Shown: positions 1 through 7,055 of the stretch, piece by piece | Position numbering within the stretch: position 1 is the stretch's first letter | Layout: the number at the start of each line of letters is the position of its first letter | Assembly: GCA_029881775.1 (NCBI GenBank) | Contig: JAOULY010000088.1 | Span: forward strand, 1 to 7,442 | Source: Gammaproteobacteria bacterium | GTDB lineage: Bacteria > Pseudomonadota > Gammaproteobacteria > UBA9214 | Length of the DNA stretch: 7,442 nt | Direction of reading: 5' to 3' | Made by a program: the position numbers and the translations under genes | The notes under the pieces: model-generated | Databases searched by the model: none | What the model was told of the DNA's origin: nothing | Seen by the model: the letters and a program-made list of their open reading frames with translations, nothing else

Positions 1-509
1 AGCCGGTACTCGTACAGGCTGTCGTGTAGCAGCGGCTCGCCGGACTCGAACTCGCAGTCCAGCAACAAGCCATAACCCAGCTCCTGCAGCAGGTGTTTTT
101 CAAAATACCTCAGTGCCTGTTCCTCTGTCTCAGGCAGGCCATCGATAGCGCGCTCGTAGGCGTCGAACAACGCCGGGTGCGGATCATGCCGTGTAAGCAG
201 CCTGAGCAATAATTCGTTGAGGTAACTGGCGCACAGCACCATTCGCCCGTTTGCCGGCAATGGAACCGCACGGCCCTCGGCGCCCGTCAGCGTGCCAAGA
301 TCACCCCGCATATTCCACGACAGCAACAGGGGGCGGAGGATCTGCAGTTCGCTGTACCAGCGCGATTTCGGCGAGCGCGCACCACGGGCAACCAGGCCGA
401 CGCGTCCATATGTATGACTGAACACCTCGACCAACAGGCTCGAGTCCCGGTAAGGATACCGGTGCAGTACCCAGGCAGGCTCCAGAGACACGCGTTCCAC
501 TGCACCCAC
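1..509 (-). CDS. recO: DNA repair protein RecO, N-terminal 169 residues (3' end outside window)
   Basis: RecO works in the RecFOR pathway: it binds single-stranded DNA and SSB and helps load RecA at gaps. The frame starting at 509 runs open to the window edge. It shows the family's N-terminal OB-fold pattern: WVLH near residue 13, then DSSLLVEVF at 22-30, RVGLVARGAR at 36-45 with the basic stretch up to R50. The start of the helical domain follows, with YLNELLLRL at 96-104 and the helix ending in LQELGYG at 141-147. RecO proteins are usually about 230-240 residues, so the zinc-finger-like C-terminal region is missing only because the window ends. The GTG at 509 is chosen because GGGAGG lies 10 bases upstream. 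An in-frame TTG at 518 sits too close to that site, and a GTG at 500 is too far from it. It is the last gene visible in the lepA-era unit, 96 bases after era. pdxJ often follows in relatives, but that lies outside the window. Confidence 0.93.
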   Translation of the reverse strand, partial: MGAVERVSLEPAWVLHRYPYRDSSLLVEVFSHTYGRVGLVARGARSPKSRWYSELQILRPLLLSWNMRGDLGTLTGAEGRAVPLPANGRMVLCASYLNELLLRLLTRHDPHPALFDAYERAIDGLPETEEQALRYFEKHLLQELGYGLLLDCEFESGEPLLHDSLYEYR

Positions 510-519
510 GACGTTCAAC

Positions 520-525
520 CCTCCC
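520..525 (-). promoter_or_regulatory. Shine-Dalgarno site of recO
   Basis: On the minus strand the hexamer GGGAGG lies 10 bases before the GTG at 509. It decides between three in-frame non-ATG starts (TTG 518, GTG 509, GTG 500) in favour of the GTG at 509. A dedicated strong site fits the 96-base gap from era, which rules out simple stop/start coupling. Confidence 0.6.
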
Positions 526-571
526 GGCCGGCAAGCCGTTATCAGGCGATCACTTTACCGGAAAAGCGCTG

Positions 572-596
572 ACTGCGCGCGGCAGGCAGGCGCAGT
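572..596 (-). other. Hairpin in the era-recO gap
   Basis: On the minus strand ACTGCGC (596-590) is a perfect inverted match to GCGCAGT (578-572), with an 11-base loop. A TTTT run follows 6 bases later. The stem is short, the loop is long and the T run is detached, so it does not meet the usual form of an intrinsic terminator. It could act as an RNA-stability or processing structure between era and recO, or be chance in GC-rich DNA. Confidence 0.3.
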
Positions 597-605
597 AATA
601 CCCTG

Positions 606-1505
606 CTAGTCATGGTCGGTGTAGCCCAGGCTGCGCAGCGCGCGCTCGTCATCGGCCCAGCCTTCCTTCACCTTGACCCAGAGCTTCAGGTTAACCTTGC
701 AGCCCAGCAGTGACTCGATGTCGCGCCGCGCCTGCTGCCCGACCTCCTTGAGCAGGCGCCCCTGCTTGCCAATGACAATTGATTTCTGGCTGGCACGCTC
801 GACCCAGATGAGGGCGTGTATGTGGGTTATGTTCCGTTCACGCTTGAACGATTCGATCTCGACCGTGAGACCGTACGGCAATTCCCTGGCCAGCTTGCGA
901 AAGAGCTTTTCACGGACAAGTTCGGCAACCAGGAACCGCTCGGAACGGTCCGTCACCTGGTCTGCCGGGAAATACGGTGGCGAAACCGGCAGCAGCGATT
1001 CGATACAGGCCTCGAGTGCGGGCACGTTATCACCACGCGTCGCGGATATCGGGATGATTTCGCGGAATTCGCGCTTCAAAGCAAGTGCCTGCAGGCCCGG
1101 CAACAGGGTTTCACGGTCTTCCAGCTGGTCGATCTTGTTGACCGCAAGAATAACCGGGCACTTCACCGTGGACAGCTTGCTCAGGACCAGCTCGTCATCC
1201 GCGGTCCAGCGCAGGCCATCGACAAGGAAAACGATGACATCAACATCCATCAGGACACTGCCGGCCGCCCGGTTAAGATGCCGGTTCATGGCGCGGCCGT
1301 TGAATTCATGTATGCCCGGGGTATCCACGTAAATCAACTGGGCGCTATCCGTTGTTTTTATACCGAGTACGCGGTGGCGCGTCGTCTGCGGTCGCCTGGA
1401 TGTAATGCTGATTTTCTGCCCGAGGATACGGTTAAGTAACGTCGACTTGCCCGTGTTCGGACGACCGATCAGGGCGGCATAGCCACAGCGGAACGTATCG
1501 GCCAT
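606..1505 (-). CDS. era: GTPase Era (ribosome small-subunit assembly)
   Basis: Era binds GTP and the 3' end of 16S rRNA and acts as a checkpoint in 30S maturation. It is 299 residues, the usual length. The GTPase domain shows G1 GRPNTGKS (14-21), G2 around TTRHR (41-45), G3 DTPG (61-64), G4 NKID (123-126) and G5 SAT (154-156). The C-terminal KH domain carries the GKQG loop (246-249) that contacts rRNA, followed by the conserved stretch KLWVKVKEGW (274-283). The P-loop has Thr at position 18, where many Era proteins have Val; the Walker pattern is unaffected. The ATG at 1505 is 4 bases after the rnc stop. The only upstream purine site, GAGG, is 12 bases away inside rnc, so translation is probably coupled to rnc. 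The rnc-era pair is conserved across many proteobacteria and links rRNA processing with subunit assembly. Confidence 0.98.
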   Translation of the reverse strand: MADTFRCGYAALIGRPNTGKSTLLNRILGQKISITSRRPQTTRHRVLGIKTTDSAQLIYVDTPGIHEFNGRAMNRHLNRAAGSVLMDVDVIVFLVDGLRWTADDELVLSKLSTVKCPVILAVNKIDQLEDRETLLPGLQALALKREFREIIPISATRGDNVPALEACIESLLPVSPPYFPADQVTDRSERFLVAELVREKLFRKLARELPYGLTVEIESFKRERNITHIHALIWVERASQKSIVIGKQGRLLKEVGQQARRDIESLLGCKVNLKLWVKVKEGWADDERALRSLGYTDHD

Positions 1506-1509
1506 GCGC

Positions 1510-2184
1510 TCAGTCCGCCTCGAGCTTCAGAAGCATGTTGCTGGCTGCATCCTGTTCGGCATGGCGCCTGTTGGTCCCTTCTCCGCGACTCGGCTCCTGC
1601 CCTTCGACTTCACAGACAACCTCGAAGTAACGGGCATGCGCCTTGCCGCTGACTTCCCTGACCGTGTACTCGGGTAATTTCATCTGGCGCGCCTGCAGAA
1701 ATTCCTGCAAGCGCGTCTTTGCATCTTTAAGCACAACGGTATCAGACAGGCCGCGCAAGCGGTCAGCATACAGGCGCAAGATACAGTCACGGCATGTCGC
1801 GAAGTCGCTATCGAGATAAATTGCACCGAAGATGGCCTCAACGGCATCTGAAATGATCGACTCACGGCGGTGCCCGCCACTCTTGCGCTCACCGGGACCC
1901 AGCGCCATGAAATCGCCAATCTCGAGGCCCTTGCCGATATCTGCCAGCGTTTCCCTGCGTACCAGGCTGGAGCGCAAACGGCTGAGCCGGCCCTCTCGTA
2001 CTTCCGGGAAATTGTGAAACAGCTCACCGGCAATGACACAACCGAGGACAGCATCGCCCAGGAATTCAAGACGTTCGTTATTCCTGTTGCCGACGCTGCG
2101 ATGCGTCAGCGCCTTATCGAGCAGACCCGGGTCGTTGAATGAGTAACCCAGCCGTTGTTCCAGCTGTCCGGACCTGGATATCAA
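1510..2184 (-). CDS. rnc: Ribonuclease III
   Basis: RNase III cuts double-stranded RNA, releasing 16S and 23S precursors from the primary rRNA transcript and regulating some mRNAs. The protein is 224 residues (E. coli 226). The endonuclease domain has the signature NERLEFLGD (36-44) with E37, E40 and D44, then E64, D113 and E116, which match the known metal-binding and catalytic residues. A double-stranded RNA-binding domain spans about 154-222, starting at DAKTRLQEFLQ and ending near the RRHAEQDAA helix. The start is TTG at 2184, whose last two bases overlap the TGA of the preceding DUF4845 gene. A TAA lies two codons upstream in this frame, so no earlier start exists, and no ATG or GTG lies between it and the conserved RLGYSF stretch. 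A weak purine-rich site, AGGTGATGG, lies inside the upstream gene. Coupled translation from the upstream gene is therefore likely. The gene ends 4 bases before era. Confidence 0.97.
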   Translation of the reverse strand: MISRSGQLEQRLGYSFNDPGLLDKALTHRSVGNRNNERLEFLGDAVLGCVIAGELFHNFPEVREGRLSRLRSSLVRRETLADIGKGLEIGDFMALGPGERKSGGHRRESIISDAVEAIFGAIYLDSDFATCRDCILRLYADRLRGLSDTVVLKDAKTRLQEFLQARQMKLPEYTVREVSGKAHARYFEVVCEVEGQEPSRGEGTNRRHAEQDAASNMLLKLEAD

Positions 2185-2549
2185 TATTTAGTTACCATCA
2201 CCTGTTTATCGAACTCCATGACAACGTAGATATTCGAGAATATGTGTTCGCGCTTCTCGTAACTGGCCGTCACGCGGAATTTATTTCCCGCAGGCTTGAT
2301 TTCCACGTCTTGCGGATTGATGCCCGACACGAAGCTGACGTCGAAGCGACGCTCGAGCAGGTCACGTATTTCCCGTGGCGAACTGAACCCGCTCTCTTCT
2401 TCAATGGCTTCAAGTGTCGACACCACCTTGAAGTAATCCAGGTAGGCCGGCACCATGCGCAATGCCAGCAGCACAAAAAAACCGATCAGGGCAAGGACGA
2501 TCAGCCAGCCAATACCTGTCATTCCCCGCTGGTGAGTTTTTGATTGCAT
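2181..2549 (-). CDS. DUF4845 family protein with pilin-like N-terminus
   Basis: This 122-residue protein of unknown function belongs, from its sequence and its place between lepB and rnc, to the DUF4845 family found at this position in many gammaproteobacteria. The N-terminus is a short basic leader ending in QRG, then MTGIGW, then one long hydrophobic helix (about 13-32), then MVPAYLDYF. This resembles a type IV prepilin (class III) signal peptide, with RG before the cleavage point and a Met at +1. However, the glutamate usual at +5 is a glycine here. The remainder (about 40-122) is a small soluble domain, predicted to face the periplasm, with alternating charged and hydrophobic residues and no catalytic motif that I recognise. 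The ATG at 2549 has a strong AGGAGA site 6 bases upstream. Its TGA overlaps the rnc TTG start. It is 29 bases after lepB, so it is co-transcribed with the signal peptidase gene. A role in export or membrane biology is only an inference. Confidence 0.9.
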   Translation of the reverse strand: MQSKTHQRGMTGIGWLIVLALIGFFVLLALRMVPAYLDYFKVVSTLEAIEEESGFSSPREIRDLLERRFDVSFVSGINPQDVEIKPAGNKFRVTASYEKREHIFSNIYVVMEFDKQVMVTKY

Positions 2550-2578
2550 CTGCGTTCTCCTGTTTACCGAAGTTTGAT

Positions 2579-3406
2579 TTACAAGATTTTCGTGCCGATG
2601 CGGCCAAAATCAACACCGCCGTTTGCACTGTCCCAGTTCATCCATATACGGAACGCCTTGCCAACCAGGTTGGCCTCCGGCACCGCTCCCCAGAACCGGC
2701 TGTCGTTACTGTTATCACGATTATCACCCATCACGAAGTACTCGCCGGGTGGCACTACGAATTCACCTTCGAGGCCGGGTGTCCGCGGCATAACGAGAAT
2801 ATCATGCCGGACATCTCCCAGCTTTTCCTGCCGCTTGCTCGCGCCGGACATCGAAACGCCCGAACCCTTGCCAACGTAGACACCGGACGGGACCTGCCCG
2901 ACAGCCTCGCCGTTAATATAAACAACCTTGTTGAAATAACCTACCCGGTCACCCGGCAGGCCGACAATGCGCTTTATGTAGTCAACATTCGGGTCCTTCG
3001 GATAACGAAACACAACCACATCGCCGCGCGACGGCTCGCCTATCTCGATGACCTTGGTGTCCAGCACCGGCAGACGTATGCCATAGGAAAACTTGTTGAC
3101 CAGGATGAAATCACCCACCAGCAGGGTCGGCATCATGGAGCCTGATGGAATCCTGAACGGCTCAACCAGAAACGAGCGCAACAGCAGCACTGCCAGTATC
3201 ACCGGGAAGAATGATTTGCTGTACTCAACGATGGTGGATTCTTTCAGCGCCCGCAGGACCGGTTCAGATTCCCTGTTTTCTCCCTGTTGCAGCAGTGCAT
3301 CTACACGCTTGCGCCGGCCGGGCGCCAGCAACATGGAATCCAGCGCCCAGATGACACCCGTAACAAGCGTCGCACCAACAAGTACTGTCGGAAAATCGAT
3401 ATTCAT
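2579..3406 (-). CDS. lepB: Signal peptidase I
   Basis: LepB is the inner-membrane serine protease that removes signal peptides from proteins exported by Sec or Tat. It is 275 residues, shorter than the 324 of E. coli. An N-terminal membrane segment (about 5-24) and a second (about 65-80) flank a basic cytoplasmic loop. The catalytic domain follows in the periplasm: box B PSGSMMPTL with nucleophile S90, box D with general base K145 in YIKRIVGLPGD, and box E GDNRDNSNDSR (227-237). The Ser/Lys dyad falls at the same numbering as in E. coli. The ATG at 3406 has AGAGGA just upstream, with four As between. The gene lies 57 bases after lepA, the classic lepA-lepB pair, so it is probably read from the lepA promoter. 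Likely substrates include the MucD-type protease encoded upstream, which carries a type I signal peptide. Confidence 0.98.
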   Translation of the reverse strand: MNIDFPTVLVGATLVTGVIWALDSMLLAPGRRKRVDALLQQGENRESEPVLRALKESTIVEYSKSFFPVILAVLLLRSFLVEPFRIPSGSMMPTLLVGDFILVNKFSYGIRLPVLDTKVIEIGEPSRGDVVVFRYPKDPNVDYIKRIVGLPGDRVGYFNKVVYINGEAVGQVPSGVYVGKGSGVSMSGASKRQEKLGDVRHDILVMPRTPGLEGEFVVPPGEYFVMGDNRDNSNDSRFWGAVPEANLVGKAFRIWMNWDSANGGVDFGRIGTKIL

Positions 3407-3463
3407 TTTTTCCTCTTTAACCCTGTTTCAAGTTGTCGCCCGGAAGCGGCAATCTCACTCCGG

Positions 3464-5266
3464 TCATTCATTATCAACACGCAAAACCGCCAGGAAGGCG
3501 GCCTGCGGGATTTCTACCTTGCCGAACTGTTTCATCCGTTTTTTGCCGGCCTTCTGCTTCTCCAGCAGCTTGCGCTTGCGTGATATATCGCCACCATAGC
3601 ATTTTGCCGTAACATTCTTGCGTAACGCCTTCACATTTGTGCGCGCAATTATCTGTGCGCCGATGGCAGATTGAATGGCCACATCATACATCTGTCGCGG
3701 GATAAGCTCCTTCATTTTCGATGCCAGCAGGCGCCCGCGCGACTGTGCCGTATCCCGGTGCACAATCAGCGACAGCGCATCGACGCGCTCACCATTGATG
3801 AGAATGTCGAGCTTGACCAGCGGCGCCGCCTGAAAGCGGACAAAATGGTAATCGAATGAAGCGTAGCCGCGACTCACGGATTTCAGGCGATCAAAGAAGT
3901 CCAGCACGATCTCGCTCAGCGGTATTTCATAGTTCAGCGAGACCTGGCTACCCAGGTACTGCATATCCTTTTGCACGCCGCGCTTTTCAATACACAAGGT
4001 GATCACGTTGCCGACATAGTCCTGCGGCACCAGGATGTTGGCCAGGATGATCGGCTCCCGGATCTCTTCAATCTTGTTGACCGGCGGCAGGCTGGCCGGG
4101 TTATCGATACGGATGATCTGCTGGTCCGTATTCAGTACCTCGTAAATTACCGTCGGTGCCGTCGTGATCAGGTCGAGATCGTATTCCCGCTCCAGGCGTT
4201 CCTGAACGATCTCCATGTGCAGCATGCCGAGAAAACCGCAGCGGAAACCGAACCCCAGCGCCTCGGACGTTTCCGGCTCGTAATGCAATGCCGCATCGTT
4301 CAGCCGTAATTTCTGCAGGGCATCGCGCAGGTCCTCATAATCATCCGAACTGACCGGGTAAAGCCCGGCAAACACGTTCGGCTGGATCATCTTGAAGCCC
4401 GGCAACGGCTCGGTCGCCGGGTCGTTAGCGAGCGTCAGCGTGTCGCCGACCGGCGCACCATCGATATCCTTGATGCCGGCGATCAGGAAGCCGACATCAC
4501 CGGCGGTCAACTCTTCCCGGTCTTCCCGCTTCGGCGTAAACACTCCCAGCCTTTCTACCTGGAAATCCCGGCCGGTCGACATCACGCGGACTTTTTTCCG
4601 GCGCGGCAAGCGGCCGTCCACTATCCGGACCAGCGAAATCACGCCGACATAACTGTCGAACCACGAATCGATAATCAGCGCCTTCAAGGGCGCATCGGCA
4701 TTGCCACGCGGCGGCGGCACTCGCCGGACCAGCTCTTCAAGTACATCCTCGATACCTTCACCGGTCTTGGCACTGCAACGCACCGCGTTCTCCGCCTCCA
4801 GACCGATGATCTCCTCGATCTCCTTGATGACGCGTTCCGGATCGGCGGCCGGCAGGTCAATCTTGTTCAGTACCGGCACCACCTCCAGGTCAAGATCGAT
4901 GGCGGTATAGCAATTGGCGACGCTTTGCGCCTCGACACCCTGTGCCGCATCGACAACCAGCAAAGCGCCTTCGCAGGCGGCCAGCGAGCGCGATACTTCG
5001 TAGGAAAAATCAACGTGTCCGGGTGTATCGATCAGGTTCAGCTCGTAGACCTCGCCGTTCCTGGCCGTGTATTTGAGCGACACGCTTTGCGCCTTGATGG
5101 TGATGCCGCGCTCGCGTTCCAGGTCCATGGAATCAAGTACCTGGTCACCCATTTCCCGCTCACTCAGGCCACCGCACACCTGTATAAACCGGTCCGCGAG
5201 GGTCGATTTGCCGTGATCAATATGCGCGATGATCGAGAAATTACGAACGTGCTGGCTGTCTGTCAT
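3464..5266 (-). CDS. lepA: Elongation factor 4 (LepA), ribosome-bound GTPase
   Basis: LepA/EF4 is a translational GTPase related to EF-G. It binds the ribosome and has been linked to back-translocation, to recovery under ionic stress and to 30S biogenesis. At 600 residues it has the standard length. The G domain shows AHIDHGKS (14-21), the RERGITIKA effector region (51-59), DTPGH (80-84), NKID (134-137) and SAK (165-167). Domain II and EF-G-like domains III and V follow. The family-specific C-terminal domain ends the protein, with TAKCYGGDISRKRK and the basic run KKRMKQFGKVEIP close to the end. The ATG at 5266 fits family alignment, because MTDSQHVRNFSIIAHIDHGKS gives the expected short N-terminus. 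The bases just before it (CCCCGCCTTC) contain no Shine-Dalgarno sequence, which is unusual next to the strong sites of lepB and the DUF4845 gene. A putative promoter lies about 65 bases upstream. It heads the lepA-lepB-DUF4845-rnc-era-recO unit. Confidence 0.98.
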   Translation of the reverse strand: MTDSQHVRNFSIIAHIDHGKSTLADRFIQVCGGLSEREMGDQVLDSMDLERERGITIKAQSVSLKYTARNGEVYELNLIDTPGHVDFSYEVSRSLAACEGALLVVDAAQGVEAQSVANCYTAIDLDLEVVPVLNKIDLPAADPERVIKEIEEIIGLEAENAVRCSAKTGEGIEDVLEELVRRVPPPRGNADAPLKALIIDSWFDSYVGVISLVRIVDGRLPRRKKVRVMSTGRDFQVERLGVFTPKREDREELTAGDVGFLIAGIKDIDGAPVGDTLTLANDPATEPLPGFKMIQPNVFAGLYPVSSDDYEDLRDALQKLRLNDAALHYEPETSEALGFGFRCGFLGMLHMEIVQERLEREYDLDLITTAPTVIYEVLNTDQQIIRIDNPASLPPVNKIEEIREPIILANILVPQDYVGNVITLCIEKRGVQKDMQYLGSQVSLNYEIPLSEIVLDFFDRLKSVSRGYASFDYHFVRFQAAPLVKLDILINGERVDALSLIVHRDTAQSRGRLLASKMKELIPRQMYDVAIQSAIGAQIIARTNVKALRKNVTAKCYGGDISRKRKLLEKQKAGKKRMKQFGKVEIPQAAFLAVLRVDNE

Positions 5267-5328
5267 GAAGGCGGGGCGGTTGCGTGTAGCCGTGTAAGCG
5301 GCGGCCGGGTGTGTCCGGGAAAATTGTT

Positions 5329-5356
5329 ATTATACAGGATGTTTTGGTCCCGTCAC
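5329..5356 (-). promoter_or_regulatory. Putative sigma-70 promoter for the lepA unit
   Basis: On the minus strand a perfect -10 hexamer TATAAT (5334-5329) is preceded, after 16 bases, by GTGACG (5356-5351), which matches 4 of 6 bases of TTGACA. Transcription would start near 5322 and leave a leader of about 56 bases before the lepA ATG. The -35 element overlaps the TGA of the glutaredoxin-like gene (5355-5353). The site lies in an AT-rich island within GC-rich surroundings. This is a match to consensus only; read-through from the rseC-mucD unit is also possible. Confidence 0.6.
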
Positions 5357-5619
5357 CGGCCATCATCCAGGGCCTCAAACCATTCCTGCAAGCGCGCCCG
5401 GTCGAGAAAATAGTGGCACAGCTCCTGCCCGCCGCCGGCCAGCACCGGCACCCGCGCGCCATATTGCTCGACCAGTGCGGGATCCCGGTCAACATCCACT
5501 TCCTCGAGACTGAAACGCAGCTCGTCCCTGAGTCGATAGAGTGCCACGGTCATATCAGTGCACAGGTGGCACCCGCGGCGGACGTAGACGGTCAGTTGCC
5601 TGTCCACCGGGGCCGACAC
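5353..5619 (-). CDS. Glutaredoxin-like (DUF836) small thiol-redox protein
   Basis: This 88-residue protein has a thioredoxin fold of the glutaredoxin-like DUF836 type. Strand LTVYVRRG (9-16) leads into the active-site motif C17-H-L-C20, then a helix. A second strand FSLEEVDVDRDP follows, then the cis-proline segment RVPVL with P58, and a C-terminal helix LQEWFEAL. Both cysteines are present, so a dithiol mechanism is possible. There is no signal peptide, so it should be cytoplasmic. Its natural substrate is not known. The GTG at 5619 lies 8 bases after the mucD stop, with GAGG 6 bases upstream that overlaps that stop, so it is in the same transcript as mucD. Another in-frame GTG five codons later is less well placed. 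Small glutaredoxin-like genes next to mucD and lepA occur in related gammaproteobacteria. Confidence 0.9.
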   Translation of the reverse strand: MSAPVDRQLTVYVRRGCHLCTDMTVALYRLRDELRFSLEEVDVDRDPALVEQYGARVPVLAGGGQELCHYFLDRARLQEWFEALDDGR

Positions 5620-5627
5620 CGGCTGCC

Positions 5628-7046
5628 TCAGGATTCCGGAATTTTCAGCGCCAGGAAGGTCGGACTGCCCCCGCGCTGCACCAGCAATGCAACCGACTTG
5701 CCGGCCGGCAAATCATCGATCATGGACTGGAACTGCTTGACACTTTTCACAGCCGTGTTGTCGACGCTGAGGATAATGTCTCCCTTGCGGACACCGGCGT
5801 GCGATGCAGCACCGCTTGTTACATGATCGACTACAACGCCCTGCTCGATTTCCAGCGTCTTCATATCCTCTTCATTCAATTCACTGACGGTGATACCAAT
5901 ACGATTGGTTGTGCTGCTGGCAGGTTCCTTCGTTTTTGCCTGGACATCATCATCTTCAGGCAGTTCACCGAGCTTCACATTGAGTGTTTTTCTGCGTGAA
6001 TCACGGATGATCTCCACCGGTATCATCACCCCGACCTTGCTGCTACCGACTATCGGCGGCAGGTTGGACGAATTCACCACCTCTTTACCGTCAAACTTGA
6101 CGATAATATCACCGACCTTCGCACCGGCCTTTTCTGCCGGACTGTTCGGCAATACCTTCGCAACCAGTGCTCCGCGTGGTTGCTTCATACCAAACGATTC
6201 GGCCAGGTCCCGGGTCACGTCCTGAATCAGCACACCCAGCCAGCCACGACTCACGCGACCGGAGGTCTTGAGCTGCTCTGCCACGTCCATCGCCACTTCG
6301 ATCGGTATGGCGAACGACAGCCCCATGTAGCCGCCGGTGCGGCTGTAGATCTGGGAGTTCACGCCAACCACCTCACCTTCCTGGTTAAACAGCGGGCCGC
6401 CGGAATTTCCCGGATTGATTGCCACGTCTGTCTGGATGAACGGGACATAGTTTTCACGCGGCAGGCTGCGGCCCTTGGCGCTGACAATACCGGCCGTTGC
6501 TGAATGGTCGAAGCCAAACGGTGAGCCGATTGCCAGCACCCATTCGCCGACTTCCAGGTCACTTGATTTGCCGATTTTGGCGACCGGCAGACCGGTGGCC
6601 TCGATCTTGAGCAGGGCAACATCGCTACGCTGGTCCTCGCCGATCAACTCCGCCATCAACTCGCGTCGATCACTGAGACGCACAATGATTTCGTCCGCGT
6701 CCTTGATCACGTGGTAATTGGTCAGCACATAACCATCTTTTGAAATAATAAAACCGGAGCCGAGCGACTTGGCATCACGGTATGAAGGCGACTCACCTTC
6801 CCGCTCGAAGAAATACTTGAACAGTTCGCCAAACGGGCTGCCCTCGGGCATCTCAGGCATCTCGAAACCCTCGGGGAGTTCCGGCATGCCGGTTTTTACT
6901 TTCTGGGTGGTACTGATATTGACAACAGATGGACTGGTGTCTTTAACCAGCTCGGTAAATCCAGGCAGGTGATCGGCCTGCGCCGCCTGCATCGAGACCA
7001 GCAGGAACATCCCCAGAAATAGCGCAATTTGACGAACAAACAACAT
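5628..7046 (-). CDS. mucD: Periplasmic serine protease, DegP/DegQ/MucD type
   Basis: This is an HtrA-family protease and chaperone that degrades misfolded envelope proteins; MucD in Pseudomonas also restrains AlgU activity. With the start at 7046 it has 472 residues, close to Pseudomonas MucD. Residues 1-24 form a signal peptide ending AQA before DHLPGF. The trypsin-like domain holds the triad H112 (TNYHV), D142 (SDVALLKI) and S215 (NPGNSGGP). Two PDZ domains follow, at about 264-355 and 380-468, joined by an acidic linker (PEDDD). A Pro/Glu/Met-rich stretch (about 53-74) occupies the place of the regulatory LA loop. The frame opens earlier, at an ATG at 7112 overlapping the rseC stop as ATGA, but that start would put about 22 polar residues before the signal peptide and has no Shine-Dalgarno site. 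The ATG at 7046 has GGAG 9 bases upstream. In-frame ATGs at 7052 and 7061 are alternatives. Position after rseC supports the mucC-mucD arrangement and envelope-stress control. Confidence 0.95.
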   Translation of the reverse strand: MLFVRQIALFLGMFLLVSMQAAQADHLPGFTELVKDTSPSVVNISTTQKVKTGMPELPEGFEMPEMPEGSPFGELFKYFFEREGESPSYRDAKSLGSGFIISKDGYVLTNYHVIKDADEIIVRLSDRRELMAELIGEDQRSDVALLKIEATGLPVAKIGKSSDLEVGEWVLAIGSPFGFDHSATAGIVSAKGRSLPRENYVPFIQTDVAINPGNSGGPLFNQEGEVVGVNSQIYSRTGGYMGLSFAIPIEVAMDVAEQLKTSGRVSRGWLGVLIQDVTRDLAESFGMKQPRGALVAKVLPNSPAEKAGAKVGDIIVKFDGKEVVNSSNLPPIVGSSKVGVMIPVEIIRDSRRKTLNVKLGELPEDDDVQAKTKEPASSTTNRIGITVSELNEEDMKTLEIEQGVVVDHVTSGAASHAGVRKGDIILSVDNTAVKSVKQFQSMIDDLPAGKSVALLVQRGGSPTFLALKIPES

Positions 7047-7055
7047 ACTCATGCT

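Noticed and set aside
301..534. Minus-strand open frames overlapping the recO start
   Set aside because: Two alternative frames here (starting near 534 and 505) give Cys-, Trp- and Pro-rich translations with no family resemblance, while the third frame reads as RecO through to the window edge.
816..1439. Long plus-strand open frame of about 207 codons opposite era
   Set aside because: It lies wholly antisense to a gene with every Era motif intact, its translation resembles no known family, and it has no convincing ribosome-binding site. Long antisense frames are common in GC-rich genes.
2462..3145. Plus-strand open frame of about 227 codons opposite lepB and the start of the DUF4845 gene
   Set aside because: It runs across a gene boundary on the coding strand and has no recognisable domain. 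It is best explained as a shadow of lepB codon use.
3433..3452. Imperfect hairpin (TTGCCGC / GCGACAA, one mismatch) in the lepA-lepB gap as a terminator
   Set aside because: The stem is short with a mismatch and no T run follows on the minus strand. The next gene is close and belongs to the same conserved unit.
5283..5298. Short direct repeat TACACG x2 in the lepA leader
   Set aside because: Two six-base copies within 16 bases are too short and too few to support a repeat element or operator.
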